Of a stretch of DNA of 64,000 nucleotides, positions 8,998 to 18,095 are shown one piece after another; position 1 is the first letter of the stretch, and each line of letters opens with the position of its first letter. The DNA comes from Eubacterium sp. (GTDB lineage: Bacteria > Bacillota > Clostridia > Oscillospirales > Ruminococcaceae). The DNA lies in assembly GCA_022511265.1 (NCBI GenBank), contig JAFLRX010000007.1, forward strand, positions 1 to 64,000, written 5' to 3'. The notes beneath the pieces were generated by a model, which worked only from the letters and a program-made list of their open reading frames with translations, was not told the origin of the DNA and ran no database searches. A program made the translations under genes and the position numbers.

Positions 8998-9492
8998 ATG
9001 AATAACAATTTCAGCAGTATCGCTATGCAGCTTTGCCGACGCCCTGACGCGGAGGCTGTTATAATAGGAAGTGAAAAGTATCCGCTGCTGTGCGGAGTAT
9101 TACGTTTTTACCGCACGGGCGGCGGTGTGCTGTGTGCCGCGGAGATATCCGGGCTGCCGGACAAAGACACACCATGCCGCTCCGGTGTATTCGGCTTTCA
9201 TATCCACGGAGGAGAATGCTGCTCAGGCAACGCCGACGACCCGTTTGCCGATGCTGAGATGCATTACAACCCCGAAAACTATCCTCACCCGTATCACGCG
9301 GGAGATATGCCGCCTTTGTTTTCAAACTGCGGGTACGCTTTCAGTGTATTTCTTACCGACCGCTTTTCCCTGCGTGATGTGATAGGAAAGACAGTGATAA
9401 TACATTCAAAGCCGGATGACTTCACCACACAGCCATCGGGAAACTCCGGCGAAAAAATAGCCTGCGGCAGGATAACAGGATATTGCAGATAA
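8998..9492 (+). CDS. Cu/Zn superoxide dismutase-like protein, cytoplasmic
   Basis: A 164-residue protein with most of the Cu/Zn-SOD metal-site framework: GFHIHGG (two Cu ligands), HYNPENYPHPYHAGDMPPL (bridging and Zn His, Zn-site Asp), then VIIHSKPDDF and the closing SGNSGEKIACGRI. No signal peptide is seen, whereas most bacterial SodC proteins are exported. The active-site Arg that follows ACG in many enzymes is present as CGRI. Enzyme activity is inferred from the motifs. A GGAGATGCC Shine-Dalgarno stands before the ATG. Confidence 0.82.
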   Translation: MNNNFSSIAMQLCRRPDAEAVIIGSEKYPLLCGVLRFYRTGGGVLCAAEISGLPDKDTPCRSGVFGFHIHGGECCSGNADDPFADAEMHYNPENYPHPYHAGDMPPLFSNCGYAFSVFLTDRFSLRDVIGKTVIIHSKPDDFTTQPSGNSGEKIACGRITGYCR

Positions 9493-9497
9493 ACCAC

Positions 9498-9528
9498 CGC
9501 CTCCGAATTATATCGGAGGCGATAATTT
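9498..9528 (+). terminator. Hairpin terminator after the SOD-like gene
   Basis: A 9-bp stem CGCCTCCGA/TCGGAGGCG (9498-9521) is followed by ATAATTTTATAA. The T tract is interrupted, so this is a moderate terminator. Confidence 0.6.
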
Positions 9529-9629
9529 TATAATATACATATAGCTTTATTTTCTACATCATTTATAAATATAGATTATACCTATAACACGTTATAACTT
9601 TTTTCTCAGTGTAAAAGTCGTTTTTGCTA

Positions 9630-9658
9630 TTGACATATCACGAAAAGTATGGTATTAT
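9630..9658 (+). promoter_or_regulatory. Promoter of the metY transcription unit
   Basis: A perfect -35 TTGACA (9630-9635), 17 bp, and -10 TATTAT (9653-9658). The predicted leader to metY is about 200 nt and contains a short ORF with its own ribosome binding site at 9707. Confidence 0.75.
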
Positions 9659-9706
9659 ACATTTAGCCTATAGAAAAGGTAGGTTATATAGAAAGGATAT
9701 CGTTTT

Positions 9707-9790
9707 ATGAAGGCAAAAAAACATAGACCGCTCTTCGCCGATATATGTTACCGACTGGCAAGGGCAAATTGTCGCGGCGGACGAATGTGA
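9707..9790 (+). CDS. Short leader ORF upstream of metY (27 codons), or frameshifted small gene
   Basis: ATG at 9707 has GAAAGGA about 9 bp upstream and encodes 27 residues, ending CYRLARANCRGGRM, with two Cys codons and many Arg. The position between a strong promoter and a sulfur-amino-acid gene fits a translated leader. However, an A7 run (9715-9721) lies in codons 3-5. A +1 shift there enters a frame open to 9857, only 5 nt before metY, and that frame reads like a protein (IYVTDWQGQIVAADE...). Both readings are recorded; no terminator/antiterminator pair was obvious. Confidence 0.4.
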   Translation: MKAKKHRPLFADICYRLARANCRGGRM

Positions 9791-9862
9791 CGGTACGGCA
9801 CTGACAATATACTATAATAAAAAAACAAAAATATTTTTAATGAAAAGAAAGAGGTAATCAAA

Positions 9863-11149
9863 ATGAGCAATTATAAATTTGAGACATTACAGCTTCATGT
9901 AGGACAGGAACAGGCAGACCCCGCGAGCGACGCACGCGCGGTGCCTATTTATCAGACCACATCTTACGTTTTCCATAATTCCGCGCATGCGGCTGCACGC
10001 TTTGGACTGGCTGACGCGGGCAACATTTACGGAAGACTGACCAACTCCACCCAGGACGTACTCGAAAAGAGAATAGCTGCTCTTGAGGGCGGCGTTGCGG
10101 CACTGGCGCTGGCATCCGGCGCGGCTGCGATTACATACACCATTCAGGCACTGGCACAGGCAGGCGAGCATATCGTGGCACAGCAGACCATTTACGGCGG
10201 CAGCTTTAACCTGCTGGCTAACACTCTCCCGCAGTACGGCATAAGCACCACATTCGTTAACGTACACGACCTTGCGGCGGTAGAGGCTGCTATTCAGCCC
10301 AACACCAAGGCGGTATTCATTGAGACGCTGGGCAACCCCAACAGCGATATCCCGGACATCGACGCAATCGCTGAAATAGCGCACAAGCACGGACTTCCCG
10401 TCGTAATAGATAACACCTTCGGTACACCTTATCTTATCCGTCCGATAGAGCACGGCGCGGATATCGTGGTACACTCCGCGACCAAGTTCATCGGCGGACA
10501 CGGCACAACGCTGGGCGGCGTCATAGTAGACTCCGGCAAGTTCGACTGGAAGGCAAGCGGTAAATACGCCCCCATCGCAGAGCCCAACCCGAGCTATCAC
10601 GGCGTATCCTTTGCGGACGCTGTAGGACCGGCTGCTTTCGTCACCTACATCCGCGCGATACTGCTGCGTGACACGGGCGCGGCTATCTCACCGTTCAACG
10701 CATTCCTGCTGCTGCAGGGTGTTGAGACCCTCTCACTGAGACTTGACCGTCACGCGGAGAACACCAAAAAGGTGGTTGACTTCCTTGTAAATCATCCGCT
10801 GGTTGAAAAGGTAAATCACCCCTCCCTGCCCGACCACCCCGACCATGCGCTGTATCAGAAATACTTCCCCAACGGCGGCGGCAGCATCTTTACCTTTGAC
10901 ATAAAGGGCGGACAGGAAGAGGCGCACAAGTTCATCGACAGCCTGGAGATATTCTCGCTGCTGGCAAATGTGGCTGACGTTAAGTCGCTGGTTATCCATC
11001 CCGCTACCACCACTCATTCGCAGATGACTGAGGAAGAACTTGCACAGTCCGGCATTAAGCAAAACACCATCCGTCTTTCTATCGGCACAGAGCACATCGA
11101 CGATATCATCGGCGACCTCAAGCTCGGTTTTGCTGCACTGGAAAAGTAA
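9863..11149 (+). CDS. metY: O-acetylhomoserine aminocarboxypropyltransferase (sulfhydrylase)
   Basis: A 428-residue PLP enzyme of the Cys/Met metabolism family that makes homocysteine from O-acetylhomoserine and sulfide. It shows PIYQTTSYVF at about 25-35, SGAAAITY, the pocket VVIDNTFGTPYL and the PLP-lysine motif HSATKFIGGHG. The near-430 length and an insertion around IAEPNPSYHG match MetY rather than the shorter cystathionine gamma-synthases. AGAGG precedes the ATG. It follows a leader with a small ORF. Confidence 0.93.
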   Translation: MSNYKFETLQLHVGQEQADPASDARAVPIYQTTSYVFHNSAHAAARFGLADAGNIYGRLTNSTQDVLEKRIAALEGGVAALALASGAAAITYTIQALAQAGEHIVAQQTIYGGSFNLLANTLPQYGISTTFVNVHDLAAVEAAIQPNTKAVFIETLGNPNSDIPDIDAIAEIAHKHGLPVVIDNTFGTPYLIRPIEHGADIVVHSATKFIGGHGTTLGGVIVDSGKFDWKASGKYAPIAEPNPSYHGVSFADAVGPAAFVTYIRAILLRDTGAAISPFNAFLLLQGVETLSLRLDRHAENTKKVVDFLVNHPLVEKVNHPSLPDHPDHALYQKYFPNGGGSIFTFDIKGGQEEAHKFIDSLEIFSLLANVADVKSLVIHPATTTHSQMTEEELAQSGIKQNTIRLSIGTEHIDDIIGDLKLGFAALEK

Positions 11150-11170
11150 GCTTACAGAAAAACAACTATC

Positions 11171-11203
11171 ACGTCGGCTTTGGAGTACAAAGCCGACGTT
11201 TAA
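11171..11203 (+). terminator. Intrinsic terminator after metY
   Basis: An 11-bp stem ACGTCGGCTTT/AAAGCCGACGT (11171-11199) is followed by TTTAAT. Confidence 0.75.
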
Positions 11204-11257
11204 TCTTGACATATATATTCATATATGCTATAGTTATAAAGTTATAAGGAGAAAGAT

Positions 11258-11818
11258 ATGGAACTTAACAGAGACGCGGCGTTTAAGCTGCTGGAAGAAT
11301 ACAATAAAGAGCCGTTTCACATCAAGCACGCGCTGACCGTTGAGGGCGTGATGCGCTATTTTGCCAAAGAGCTGGGCTATGCCGAGGAAGAGGACTTTTG
11401 GGGCATAGTGGGTTTGCTGCACGACCTTGATTTTGAGCAGTACCCCGAACAGCACTGCATAAAAGAACAGGAAATAATGCGCGAGCGCGGCATTGACGAG
11501 CGTATCATCCATGCGACCGCCAGCCACGGCTGGGAGCTTACGGTGGACGTCAAGCCTGAGCATGAAATGGAAAAGGTGCTGTACGCCACCGACGAGCTGA
11601 CCGGACTTATCGGCGCGGTGGCACTTATGCGCCCGTCCAAGAGCGTTATGGATTTAGAGCTGAAATCGGTGAAAAAGAAGTATAAAAACCTCAACTTCGC
11701 GGCGGGCTGCTCGCGCACGGTGATAGAGCGCGGCGCAGAGCTGCTGGGCTGGACGTTGGACGAGCTGATAGAAAAGACAATACTCGCAATGAGGACGGTC
11801 GAGCAAAATCAGATATAA
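11258..11818 (+). CDS. HD-domain (HDIG-type) hydrolase
   Basis: A 186-residue protein with the HD signature HDLDFEQYPEQH (about residues 54-65), an upstream His in HIKHALTVE, and downstream HATASHG and ATDELTG. These are the expected metal ligands of HD phosphohydrolases. The family acts on nucleotides or signalling phosphates; the substrate here is unknown. It is preceded by ATAAGGAGAAAG and probably has its own TTGACA promoter near 11207. Confidence 0.82.
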   Translation: MELNRDAAFKLLEEYNKEPFHIKHALTVEGVMRYFAKELGYAEEEDFWGIVGLLHDLDFEQYPEQHCIKEQEIMRERGIDERIIHATASHGWELTVDVKPEHEMEKVLYATDELTGLIGAVALMRPSKSVMDLELKSVKKKYKNLNFAAGCSRTVIERGAELLGWTLDELIEKTILAMRTVEQNQI

Positions 11819-11844
11819 AAAGAACAAAAAAAGGAGAAAACAAA

Positions 11845-12675
11845 ATGTACAAAAGAGTTTTGACAATTCAGGATATATCCTGCTTCGGACAATGCTCACT
11901 GACGGTGGCACTGCCGATAATTTCCGCCTGCGGCGCAGAGACCTGCATTATGCCGTCGGCGGTGCTGTCCACCCATACAGGCGGCTTTACCGGATTTACC
12001 GTGAGAGATCTTACCGATGATATCCCCGATATCCAAAAGCATTGGATAAAAGAAGGCATAAGCTTTGACGCAATATATACCGGCTATCTCGGCAGCCAAA
12101 AGCAGATAGACTATGTACAGGATATTTTCAAGACGCTTTGCCGCGAGGGCGCATACAAGATAGTAGACCCCGCAATGGCAGACAACGGCAAGCTGTACGT
12201 AGGCTTTGACGACGCTTATGCCGAGGCGATGAAGCCGCTGTGCTTCGGTGCGGACATCATACTGCCCAATATCACCGAGGCGTGCCTGCTGACAGGTGCC
12301 GAATACCGCGAAACCTATGACAAGGCGTATATAGATGAGATCATCGCAAAGCTGGCAGCAGGCGGCGCAAAGACCGTTATACTCACCGGTGTAAGCTATT
12401 CCGACGAGACGACGGGTGTGCTGGTATACGAAAACGGCGAGCAGAAATATTACGAGCATAAGAAGATATCAAAGTCCTGCCACGGCACAGGCGACGTATA
12501 CGCATCGGCGTTTGTCGGCGCGCTGCTGCGCGGCAAGAGCTGCTATGACGCGGCTAAGATTGCGGCGGATTACACCCTGAAGTGTATCGAAAACACTATA
12601 GACGACAGCGACCATTGGTACGGTGTTAAGTTCGAGACTGCCCTGCCCGACCTGATAAAGAGCATCAGCGAATAA
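11845..12675 (+). CDS. Pyridoxal/pyridoxamine kinase (PdxK/PdxY type)
   Basis: A 276-residue ribokinase-fold enzyme that phosphorylates B6 vitamers. Features are the N-terminal VLTIQDISCFGQCS, LSTHTGGFTGFT and YTGYLGS, the ATP region ILPNITEACLLTG, and the catalytic-base loop SCHGTGDVYASAF with the conserved GTGD Asp. Length and motifs match the PdxY-like pyridoxamine kinases of Firmicutes. The spacing to the HD gene is 26 bp with AAAGGAGA, so the two genes are probably co-transcribed. Confidence 0.9.
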   Translation: MYKRVLTIQDISCFGQCSLTVALPIISACGAETCIMPSAVLSTHTGGFTGFTVRDLTDDIPDIQKHWIKEGISFDAIYTGYLGSQKQIDYVQDIFKTLCREGAYKIVDPAMADNGKLYVGFDDAYAEAMKPLCFGADIILPNITEACLLTGAEYRETYDKAYIDEIIAKLAAGGAKTVILTGVSYSDETTGVLVYENGEQKYYEHKKISKSCHGTGDVYASAFVGALLRGKSCYDAAKIAADYTLKCIENTIDDSDHWYGVKFETALPDLIKSISE

Positions 12676-12726
12676 CGGTTTTACATTCAGCAATAATATT
12701 ATAAAATATATCACGGAGGTTTTATC

Positions 12727-13299
12727 ATGAGGAAGAATTTAGGTGCGCAGCCCGCGCTGTTCCCGATGCCGGTGGTTATCGTAGCCGCCTATGACAATGA
12801 CGGTGTGGTATGCGCGTTGAATGCGGCATGGGCGCAGATATGCGGGATGGATAAGATAGCGCTGTTTATCGACGAAGACCACAAGACCACCGCAAACATT
12901 ATGCAGACCAAGGCGTTCACGGTAAGCATCGCCGACGTACCGAATATGGAGGTCGCGGATTTTCTCGGTATTGCCACAGGCAACAAAATGCCGGATAAAT
13001 TCGCACGCACAGGCTATCACGCGGTGAAGAGCGAGTTCGTCAACGCGCCGATAATCACCGAGTTTCCGGTAACATTGGAATGCGAGCTGGCAGAGGTAGT
13101 AGACACCGAAAGCATGCACGCGGTTGTGGGCAAGATAGTAAATGTCAGCGCGGACGAAAAGGTCATCGGCGATAAGGACAAGATAGACCCCGAAAAGGTC
13201 AACGCCCTTATCTTCGACCAGTACCGTTACGGCTATTACGCGGTAGGCGAAAAGGTCGGTCAGGCATGGAACGCCGGCGCAGGGCTGATGAAGGAATAA
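12727..13299 (+). CDS. Flavin reductase-like FMN-binding protein
   Basis: A 190-residue split-barrel flavoprotein of the flavin-reductase domain family. The N-terminal FPMPVVIVAAYD and MPDKFARTGYHAVKSEFVNAP cut to FARTGYH are typical of clostridial NADH-dependent flavin reductases. It may supply reduced flavin or reduce a small acceptor; the partner is unknown. A strong CACGGAGG ribosome binding site precedes the ATG. Confidence 0.85.
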   Translation: MRKNLGAQPALFPMPVVIVAAYDNDGVVCALNAAWAQICGMDKIALFIDEDHKTTANIMQTKAFTVSIADVPNMEVADFLGIATGNKMPDKFARTGYHAVKSEFVNAPIITEFPVTLECELAEVVDTESMHAVVGKIVNVSADEKVIGDKDKIDPEKVNALIFDQYRYGYYAVGEKVGQAWNAGAGLMKE

Positions 13300-13346
13300 G
13301 AGCAGATATTCGGGGCGTACAAATCGGGTCTTTGCCCCAGCCCCTG

Positions 13347-13492
13347 CAAGAGAAAACCTTTCTCCAGAAAGGTTTTCTCTTGACTCTTTCCAAAGACTTT
13401 TAATATTTTTTAAGGGAGTGGATAAATCCACTCCCTTAAAAAATTGAAAGTTTTAGAGAGGGGTTAAGACCTTTTTCAAAAGGTCTCCCCTT
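13347..13492 (-). repeat. Modular intergenic hairpin repeat, copy B
   Basis: A three-hairpin cassette lies between convergent genes. Read on the minus strand it has hairpin 1 (about 13459-13492, GGAGACC/GGTCTT type), a linker with AAAACTTTC, and hairpin 2 (arms 13426-13443 and 13406-13423, an 18-bp perfect stem). Then follow AAAGTCTTTGGAAAG and hairpin 3 (arms 13366-13382 and 13347-13363, 17 bp). Order and linker sequences match copy C at 60617-60775, while hairpin 2 sequences differ completely. The 250-bp gap holds nothing else. Confidence 0.8.
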
Positions 13493-13547
13493 ACAGGAGC
13501 CGGAGAACAAAGTTACTGACTTGCGCATACACCCCAAATATCTGCTT

Positions 13548-14405
13548 TTACTCTATCCCGGTCATCTTTTTATACTCTTTTGGAGTAAATCCAAAAACAG
13601 CAAAGCTACCTTCCAAGCCATCCTCGGGTGAACTATGATACCAAAACGCCACACTGTCAAAAACATCCGGGTTTTGATACTCGTCATCCTCCGGGTCGCC
13701 GTTATTCTTATATATGTCTGCGTTTATTCCTCTTACGCTCGTTATTCTTGTCGGGTCAATATCAAACAGGTATTCAAATATTTCATCAAAATAATCATGC
13801 CATGAATTACCAAAGGTCTTTGTTCGATACTCTGTAAGGTCTGAGTTTTTTATCGCATTATAAACACTTTCGTCAAGTATATAAACACTGTATTCGACCT
13901 CTATCCCTGTCTCCGCCAATATATCCTGTGCCGTTCGGTCAAGTCCTTTTACAAGCGTTTCAAGCTTTTCATACGATGGCTTTTCGGTGTAGATCATAAA
14001 GCCCGATACGCTGTCAGGGTCATACAGTGTAAAATATTCCTCATCATAATAATCCGGTATACGAGAAATAAACTCGTCATAACTTTCCCGATTTTTTACC
14101 TTTGTTTCATGGTCGTTATAGAAATTTCTCGGATAGAGCATATGAATATCATTGTAACTAAACTCTACTTGAAATTTGAATTGATAGGTCTCATCAAAGC
14201 AGATATAACGCATCCCGTATGTGGTAAACAGGGCACCGATAGTTTCCGTATCCATAATATGCGACCCCGGATAATACAATGCTATATGGATAGACGGATA
14301 GATTTGATTGTACGCCTCGATCCCCAGTATCCCAAGAATAGGCAGCACTATAATTGCTGTGATTGTTATTACTATACCTGTAATTATTTTTTTAGCTTTA
14401 TTCAT
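13548..14405 (-). CDS. Hypothetical protein with N-terminal membrane anchor
   Basis: A 285-residue protein starting at MNKAKKIITG. An in-frame start 25 codons upstream would run into the dgt gene and lacks the GGAGA that stands before 14405. One hydrophobic segment (about 5-27) anchors it; the rest is a soluble, Tyr- and Asp-rich domain predicted outside the membrane. No family is recognised. The gap to the upstream dgt gene is 14 bp, so it is probably co-transcribed with it. Confidence 0.75.
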   Translation of the reverse strand: MNKAKKIITGIVITITAIIVLPILGILGIEAYNQIYPSIHIALYYPGSHIMDTETIGALFTTYGMRYICFDETYQFKFQVEFSYNDIHMLYPRNFYNDHETKVKNRESYDEFISRIPDYYDEEYFTLYDPDSVSGFMIYTEKPSYEKLETLVKGLDRTAQDILAETGIEVEYSVYILDESVYNAIKNSDLTEYRTKTFGNSWHDYFDEIFEYLFDIDPTRITSVRGINADIYKNNGDPEDDEYQNPDVFDSVAFWYHSSPEDGLEGSFAVFGFTPKEYKKMTGIE

Positions 14406-14419
14406 TGTATTCTCCGTTG

Positions 14420-15847
14420 TTACTCTATCCCATTCAGCTCTCGATACAGCCGACGTGCGTAGCTGTCGGTCATTCCGCATATCGTGTCGGTCACCAGCAG
14501 CAGGCGGAGATACAGCTTTTCGTTTTCGTCCTTGCCCTCGGAAAATCGCTCGTACGCCTTTTTGTAGTTTTCCGAAATAAAGGCTGTCATCCTGCTGTCC
14601 AGCGGCGACATTTTAGTTTTGTCGCCGTAATTTATCGCCGCAGAAACAAACTTGTCCAGCAAAAACTCAAATATCATCGCCGCCGATACCTCAGGACGAT
14701 AGATAGCCTCGGAGGTGAAAACATACCTGTACGCTATATCGCTCAGCGCGTATGCCAGCGCGTTGCCGTGCGAGACGGCGAGCAGTTCTTTGCTAAAGCT
14801 GCCGTCCATTATCTCTTTGTAATATCTTGTAAAGCCGAAGGCAGCACATTTCAGCAGCACGCCCTGCACATGTATCACCCAGCGCTGCACCGCGTTCTTC
14901 TCGGGAGAAGAAACGCCGTTTTTTATGTCATCGCCATAGCATGTCTCCAGCTTTTTCACTGCACGGTCGTACTCTTCATACTCGCCGCTGTCGGCGCATC
15001 TGCCGCGATAGCTGTCACCTCGCAGCTCGCCGAGAAGCTTTTGATATGATATAAAGCCCTTCTTCACCGCGTCCTCAATATCGCCTGTCTTATACGCGAT
15101 ATCGTCGGCAGCCTCTAATATAAACGCCAGCGGGTGGCGGCAGTCCACCGCGCCTGTGGCAGCTGTTATCTCGTCGAAAATATCCTTTTCGGCATAGAAA
15201 TACCCCATTTTTTTATCCTTGATGTTGCCGCTTTTTTTATTTATCCCTGTGGACGGGACGGGGTATTTTATAATGGTGTTCAGCAGCGTATAGGTCAGGT
15301 TCATACCGTTTTCGTCCACCAGAAAGTGCAGCTTGGTCAACAGCCGCAGCGCGTGTGCGTTGCCCTCAAAGTGGTAGAAATCGTTTTGCATCTGCTCGGT
15401 CAGCCGCTCGGTTATCTTTATGCCGTCATATTCTTTCTGCGGCAGATTCTTTATAAACCAATCGCGGATAAGGTCCTCACCGAAATGCCCAAACGGCGGA
15501 TTGCCTATATCGTGGATAAGCCCCGCGCACTCCAGCACACTGCATATCTTGCTTTTTACCTCTTCGGTCACTTCGGTGTCGCGCCCTTTTATGATTATGT
15601 ACTTGAATATCATCTCGCCCAGCGACTTTGCCAGCGAGGACGTCTCCAGCGAATGTGTCAGCCTTGTTCTCACAAAATCGCTTGTATCCAGCGGGAATAC
15701 CTGCGTCTTATCCTGCAGCCGCCTGAACGACGCGCTGCCGATAATACGGTGATAGTCCTTTTGAAATTCGTCGCGCGGGTCGGTGCCGGTATGCTCGGAA
15801 TTATGCCCGCGTTTTCTTTTTTCACACAGCAGCATTTCCCATTTCAT
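14420..15847 (-). CDS. dgt: Deoxyguanosinetriphosphate triphosphohydrolase family (dNTPase)
   Basis: A 475-residue HD-domain enzyme that hydrolyses dNTPs to nucleoside plus triphosphate. Markers are FQKDYHRIIGSASFRRLQDKTQV (cut: SASFRRLQDKTQVF), TRLTHSLETSSLA, the HD pair in LIHDIGNPPFGHFGE, and LEAADDIAYKTGD. The length matches the Dgt family. It controls dNTP pools and can limit foreign DNA replication; the role here is inferred from the family. Confidence 0.92.
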   Translation of the reverse strand: MKWEMLLCEKRKRGHNSEHTGTDPRDEFQKDYHRIIGSASFRRLQDKTQVFPLDTSDFVRTRLTHSLETSSLAKSLGEMIFKYIIIKGRDTEVTEEVKSKICSVLECAGLIHDIGNPPFGHFGEDLIRDWFIKNLPQKEYDGIKITERLTEQMQNDFYHFEGNAHALRLLTKLHFLVDENGMNLTYTLLNTIIKYPVPSTGINKKSGNIKDKKMGYFYAEKDIFDEITAATGAVDCRHPLAFILEAADDIAYKTGDIEDAVKKGFISYQKLLGELRGDSYRGRCADSGEYEEYDRAVKKLETCYGDDIKNGVSSPEKNAVQRWVIHVQGVLLKCAAFGFTRYYKEIMDGSFSKELLAVSHGNALAYALSDIAYRYVFTSEAIYRPEVSAAMIFEFLLDKFVSAAINYGDKTKMSPLDSRMTAFISENYKKAYERFSEGKDENEKLYLRLLLVTDTICGMTDSYARRLYRELNGIE

Positions 15848-15960
15848 TTGTGCCGCCCCCTTATCAATACTGTTATTATAATAGCATATTTTTACGAAAA
15901 ATTCAACCGTATATAAAACGGCCCCGCAGTAATCACGGGGTCAATTATTTACATCAAATA

Positions 15961-17754
15961 CTACTGAATAGGCTCAAAATCGGCGGCGCCGTGCTTGCAC
16001 AGCGGGCATACAAAGTCATCGGGCAGCTCGTCGCCCTCATAAATATAGCCGCATATCTTGCATACCCAGCCCTTTTTGCCCTCTGTTTCGGGCTTGGGCT
16101 TGACGTTGGCGTGGTAGTAATTATAGGTCATTGTCTCCTTATCGCTTATCACGCGCGCCTCGGTCACGCTGCATATGAACATGCCGTGGCTGCCGAGGTC
16201 AACGTAATTTTCAACCTTCAGCGAGATGAAGGAGTTGATGTATTTATCCAGAAACGCTATACCGTTATCGCTGCGGCAGGGCGTTGTTCCGTTAAACTTA
16301 TCGGTGTCACGTCCGCTGTGGAAACCGAAACGCTCGAACACGCTGAACGGCGCGTCTACCGAGAGGCAGTTAACATTCATCACACCTGTGCGCTTGATAA
16401 CGTCGTGAGAATAATTTGCCTTATTGATATTTACCGCGATGCGGTTAGGCGCGTCGGAGACCTGTGTCACCGTGTTGACTATAAGTCCGTTATCCTTTTC
16501 GCCGTCGTTGCAGGTCACCACATACAGACCGTAGCCTATTCTGTAAAGGGCAGTCATATCGTTTTTGTTTGCCATTTCCTCGCTGCGGGCGATATAGTCC
16601 ATGCACAGCTCGTTTGCCAATACCTCAAGCTGTTCGAGATTTTCCTGCTTGACAGCGGATTTTATCGTTATAACGGGGTCAACGAGGGTAAGGTCCTTAC
16701 AGCCCTCCAGCATGCCCTTCATCACCTTTGCCGCCAGCGGCGCCCACGAGCCGTTTTCGATAAAGGCAACGGTGCGCTTTTGATAATTGCGCTCGGTCAG
16801 ATGCTCGATAAAGTCACGCATAAACGGGAATATACCGGCATTATATGTGGTGGTAGCCAGCACCAGCTTGCCGTAGCGGAAAGCGTCCTCAACTGCCTCC
16901 GCCATATCGTCTCTTGCCAGGTCGTGGATAGACACCTTGGGGCAGCCCTTTGCCTTTAGCTTTTCGGCGAATGCCTCGACCGCGTTTTTGGTATTGCCGT
17001 AAACGGATGTGTAGGCTATCACTATGCCGTCGCTTTCCACAGCGTAGGACGACCATGTGTCATAAAGAGAAATATAATGTCCGAGGTTTTCGGAAAGCAC
17101 CGGACCGTGCAGCGGGCAGATTATCTCGATGTCCAATGCGGCGGCTTTTTTGAGCAGAGCCTGCACCTGCGGACCGTACTTGCCCACAATGCCGAAGTAA
17201 TAACGGCGCGCCTCGCAGTCCCATTCTTCATCGACGTCCAACGCGCCGAACTTACCGAAGCCGTCCGCCGAGAACAGTACCTTTTCGGTGCTGTCATAGG
17301 TCACCATAACCTCAGGCCAATGCACCATGGGCGCAAACACAAAGGTCAGCTCGTGCCTGCCGAGCGAAAGGCTGTCACCGTCCGCAACAACTACTTTTCT
17401 ATCCTCGATATCCATACCCTCGAAAAAGTTCGCCATCATGTTAAAGGTCTTGGCGTTGCCTACTATCTTCGCCTCGGGATAGGCCTGCGCGAAATTGTAT
17501 ATATTAGCCGAATGGTCCGGCTCCATATGCTGTACGATAAGATAATCGGGCTTTCTGCCGCCCAGCACATTGTCGATATTTCCCAGCCACTGCTTGCCGA
17601 AGTTTTGGTCTACGGTATCCATAACAGCTATTTTTTCATCCATAATGACGTAAGAGTTGTACGCCATGCCGTTAGGAACATCGTACTGCCCCTCAAACAG
17701 ATCGACCTTATGATCGTTGACGCCGACATAAAGGATCTCGTTGGTAACTTTCAT
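15961..17754 (-). CDS. Flavodiiron protein fused to flavin reductase and rubredoxin
   Basis: A 597-residue three-part redox protein. Residues about 1-245 are a metallo-beta-lactamase-like diiron domain with the ligand motif HMEPDHS and later HGPVL. About 250-395 is a flavodoxin domain (YTSVYGNTKN), and about 400-545 a flavin-reductase-like FMN domain. The C-terminus is a rubredoxin with two CxxC knuckles (CKICGY and CPLCKH). Such enzymes reduce O2 to water or NO to N2O in anaerobes. The fusion carries its own electron-transfer chain, so only NAD(P)H need be supplied. It has a TTGCAA-17-TATAAT promoter. Confidence 0.93.
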   Translation of the reverse strand: MKVTNEILYVGVNDHKVDLFEGQYDVPNGMAYNSYVIMDEKIAVMDTVDQNFGKQWLGNIDNVLGGRKPDYLIVQHMEPDHSANIYNFAQAYPEAKIVGNAKTFNMMANFFEGMDIEDRKVVVADGDSLSLGRHELTFVFAPMVHWPEVMVTYDSTEKVLFSADGFGKFGALDVDEEWDCEARRYYFGIVGKYGPQVQALLKKAAALDIEIICPLHGPVLSENLGHYISLYDTWSSYAVESDGIVIAYTSVYGNTKNAVEAFAEKLKAKGCPKVSIHDLARDDMAEAVEDAFRYGKLVLATTTYNAGIFPFMRDFIEHLTERNYQKRTVAFIENGSWAPLAAKVMKGMLEGCKDLTLVDPVITIKSAVKQENLEQLEVLANELCMDYIARSEEMANKNDMTALYRIGYGLYVVTCNDGEKDNGLIVNTVTQVSDAPNRIAVNINKANYSHDVIKRTGVMNVNCLSVDAPFSVFERFGFHSGRDTDKFNGTTPCRSDNGIAFLDKYINSFISLKVENYVDLGSHGMFICSVTEARVISDKETMTYNYYHANVKPKPETEGKKGWVCKICGYIYEGDELPDDFVCPLCKHGAADFEPIQ

Positions 17755-17794
17755 AAATACGCATCTTCTTTCTGTTAAAAAATTTTATAGGATT

Positions 17795-17823
17795 ATTATA
17801 GCATATGATTTGCAATTTTGCAA
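17795..17823 (-). promoter_or_regulatory. Promoter of the flavodiiron gene
   Basis: On the minus strand -35 TTGCAA (17818-17823), 17 bp, -10 TATAAT (17795-17800), about 40 bp before the ATG. Confidence 0.7.
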
Positions 17824-17858
17824 CCCATTAAAACAGTTGCGATTTCATCGTTTCCAGT

Positions 17859-17889
17859 AAAAAAGAGCTCTTTGACAGAGCTCTTTTTT
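17859..17889 (-). terminator. Intrinsic terminator
   Basis: A perfect 12-bp stem AAAAAAGAGCTC/GAGCTCTTTTTT, symmetric A/T tracts allowing use in either direction. It lies about 200 bp downstream of the lipoprotein gene. The 17890-18095 stretch between them shows no gene or other clear signal. Confidence 0.75.
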
Positions 17890-18095
17890 ACATCATATTT
17901 TAGCGTTTATCTTATCTAAAAACTGTCGCGGTGAAAAAACAGGGATATGAACATTTTTTGAGTTGTGTCCTTAGGACACCTCTTTCTTACAAATAACGGC
18001 TAACAATTTAGCGAATAGTGAATATGCAACAATCGGCAAGTCTCTGTTGTTTCTATCACCTTTATTAATTTACAAACTAAATTCTCTTATATTTC

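Noticed and set aside
14406..14480. Longer N-terminus for the membrane-anchored hypothetical protein
   Set aside because: It overlaps dgt and lacks a ribosome binding site, whereas GGAGA precedes ATG 14405.
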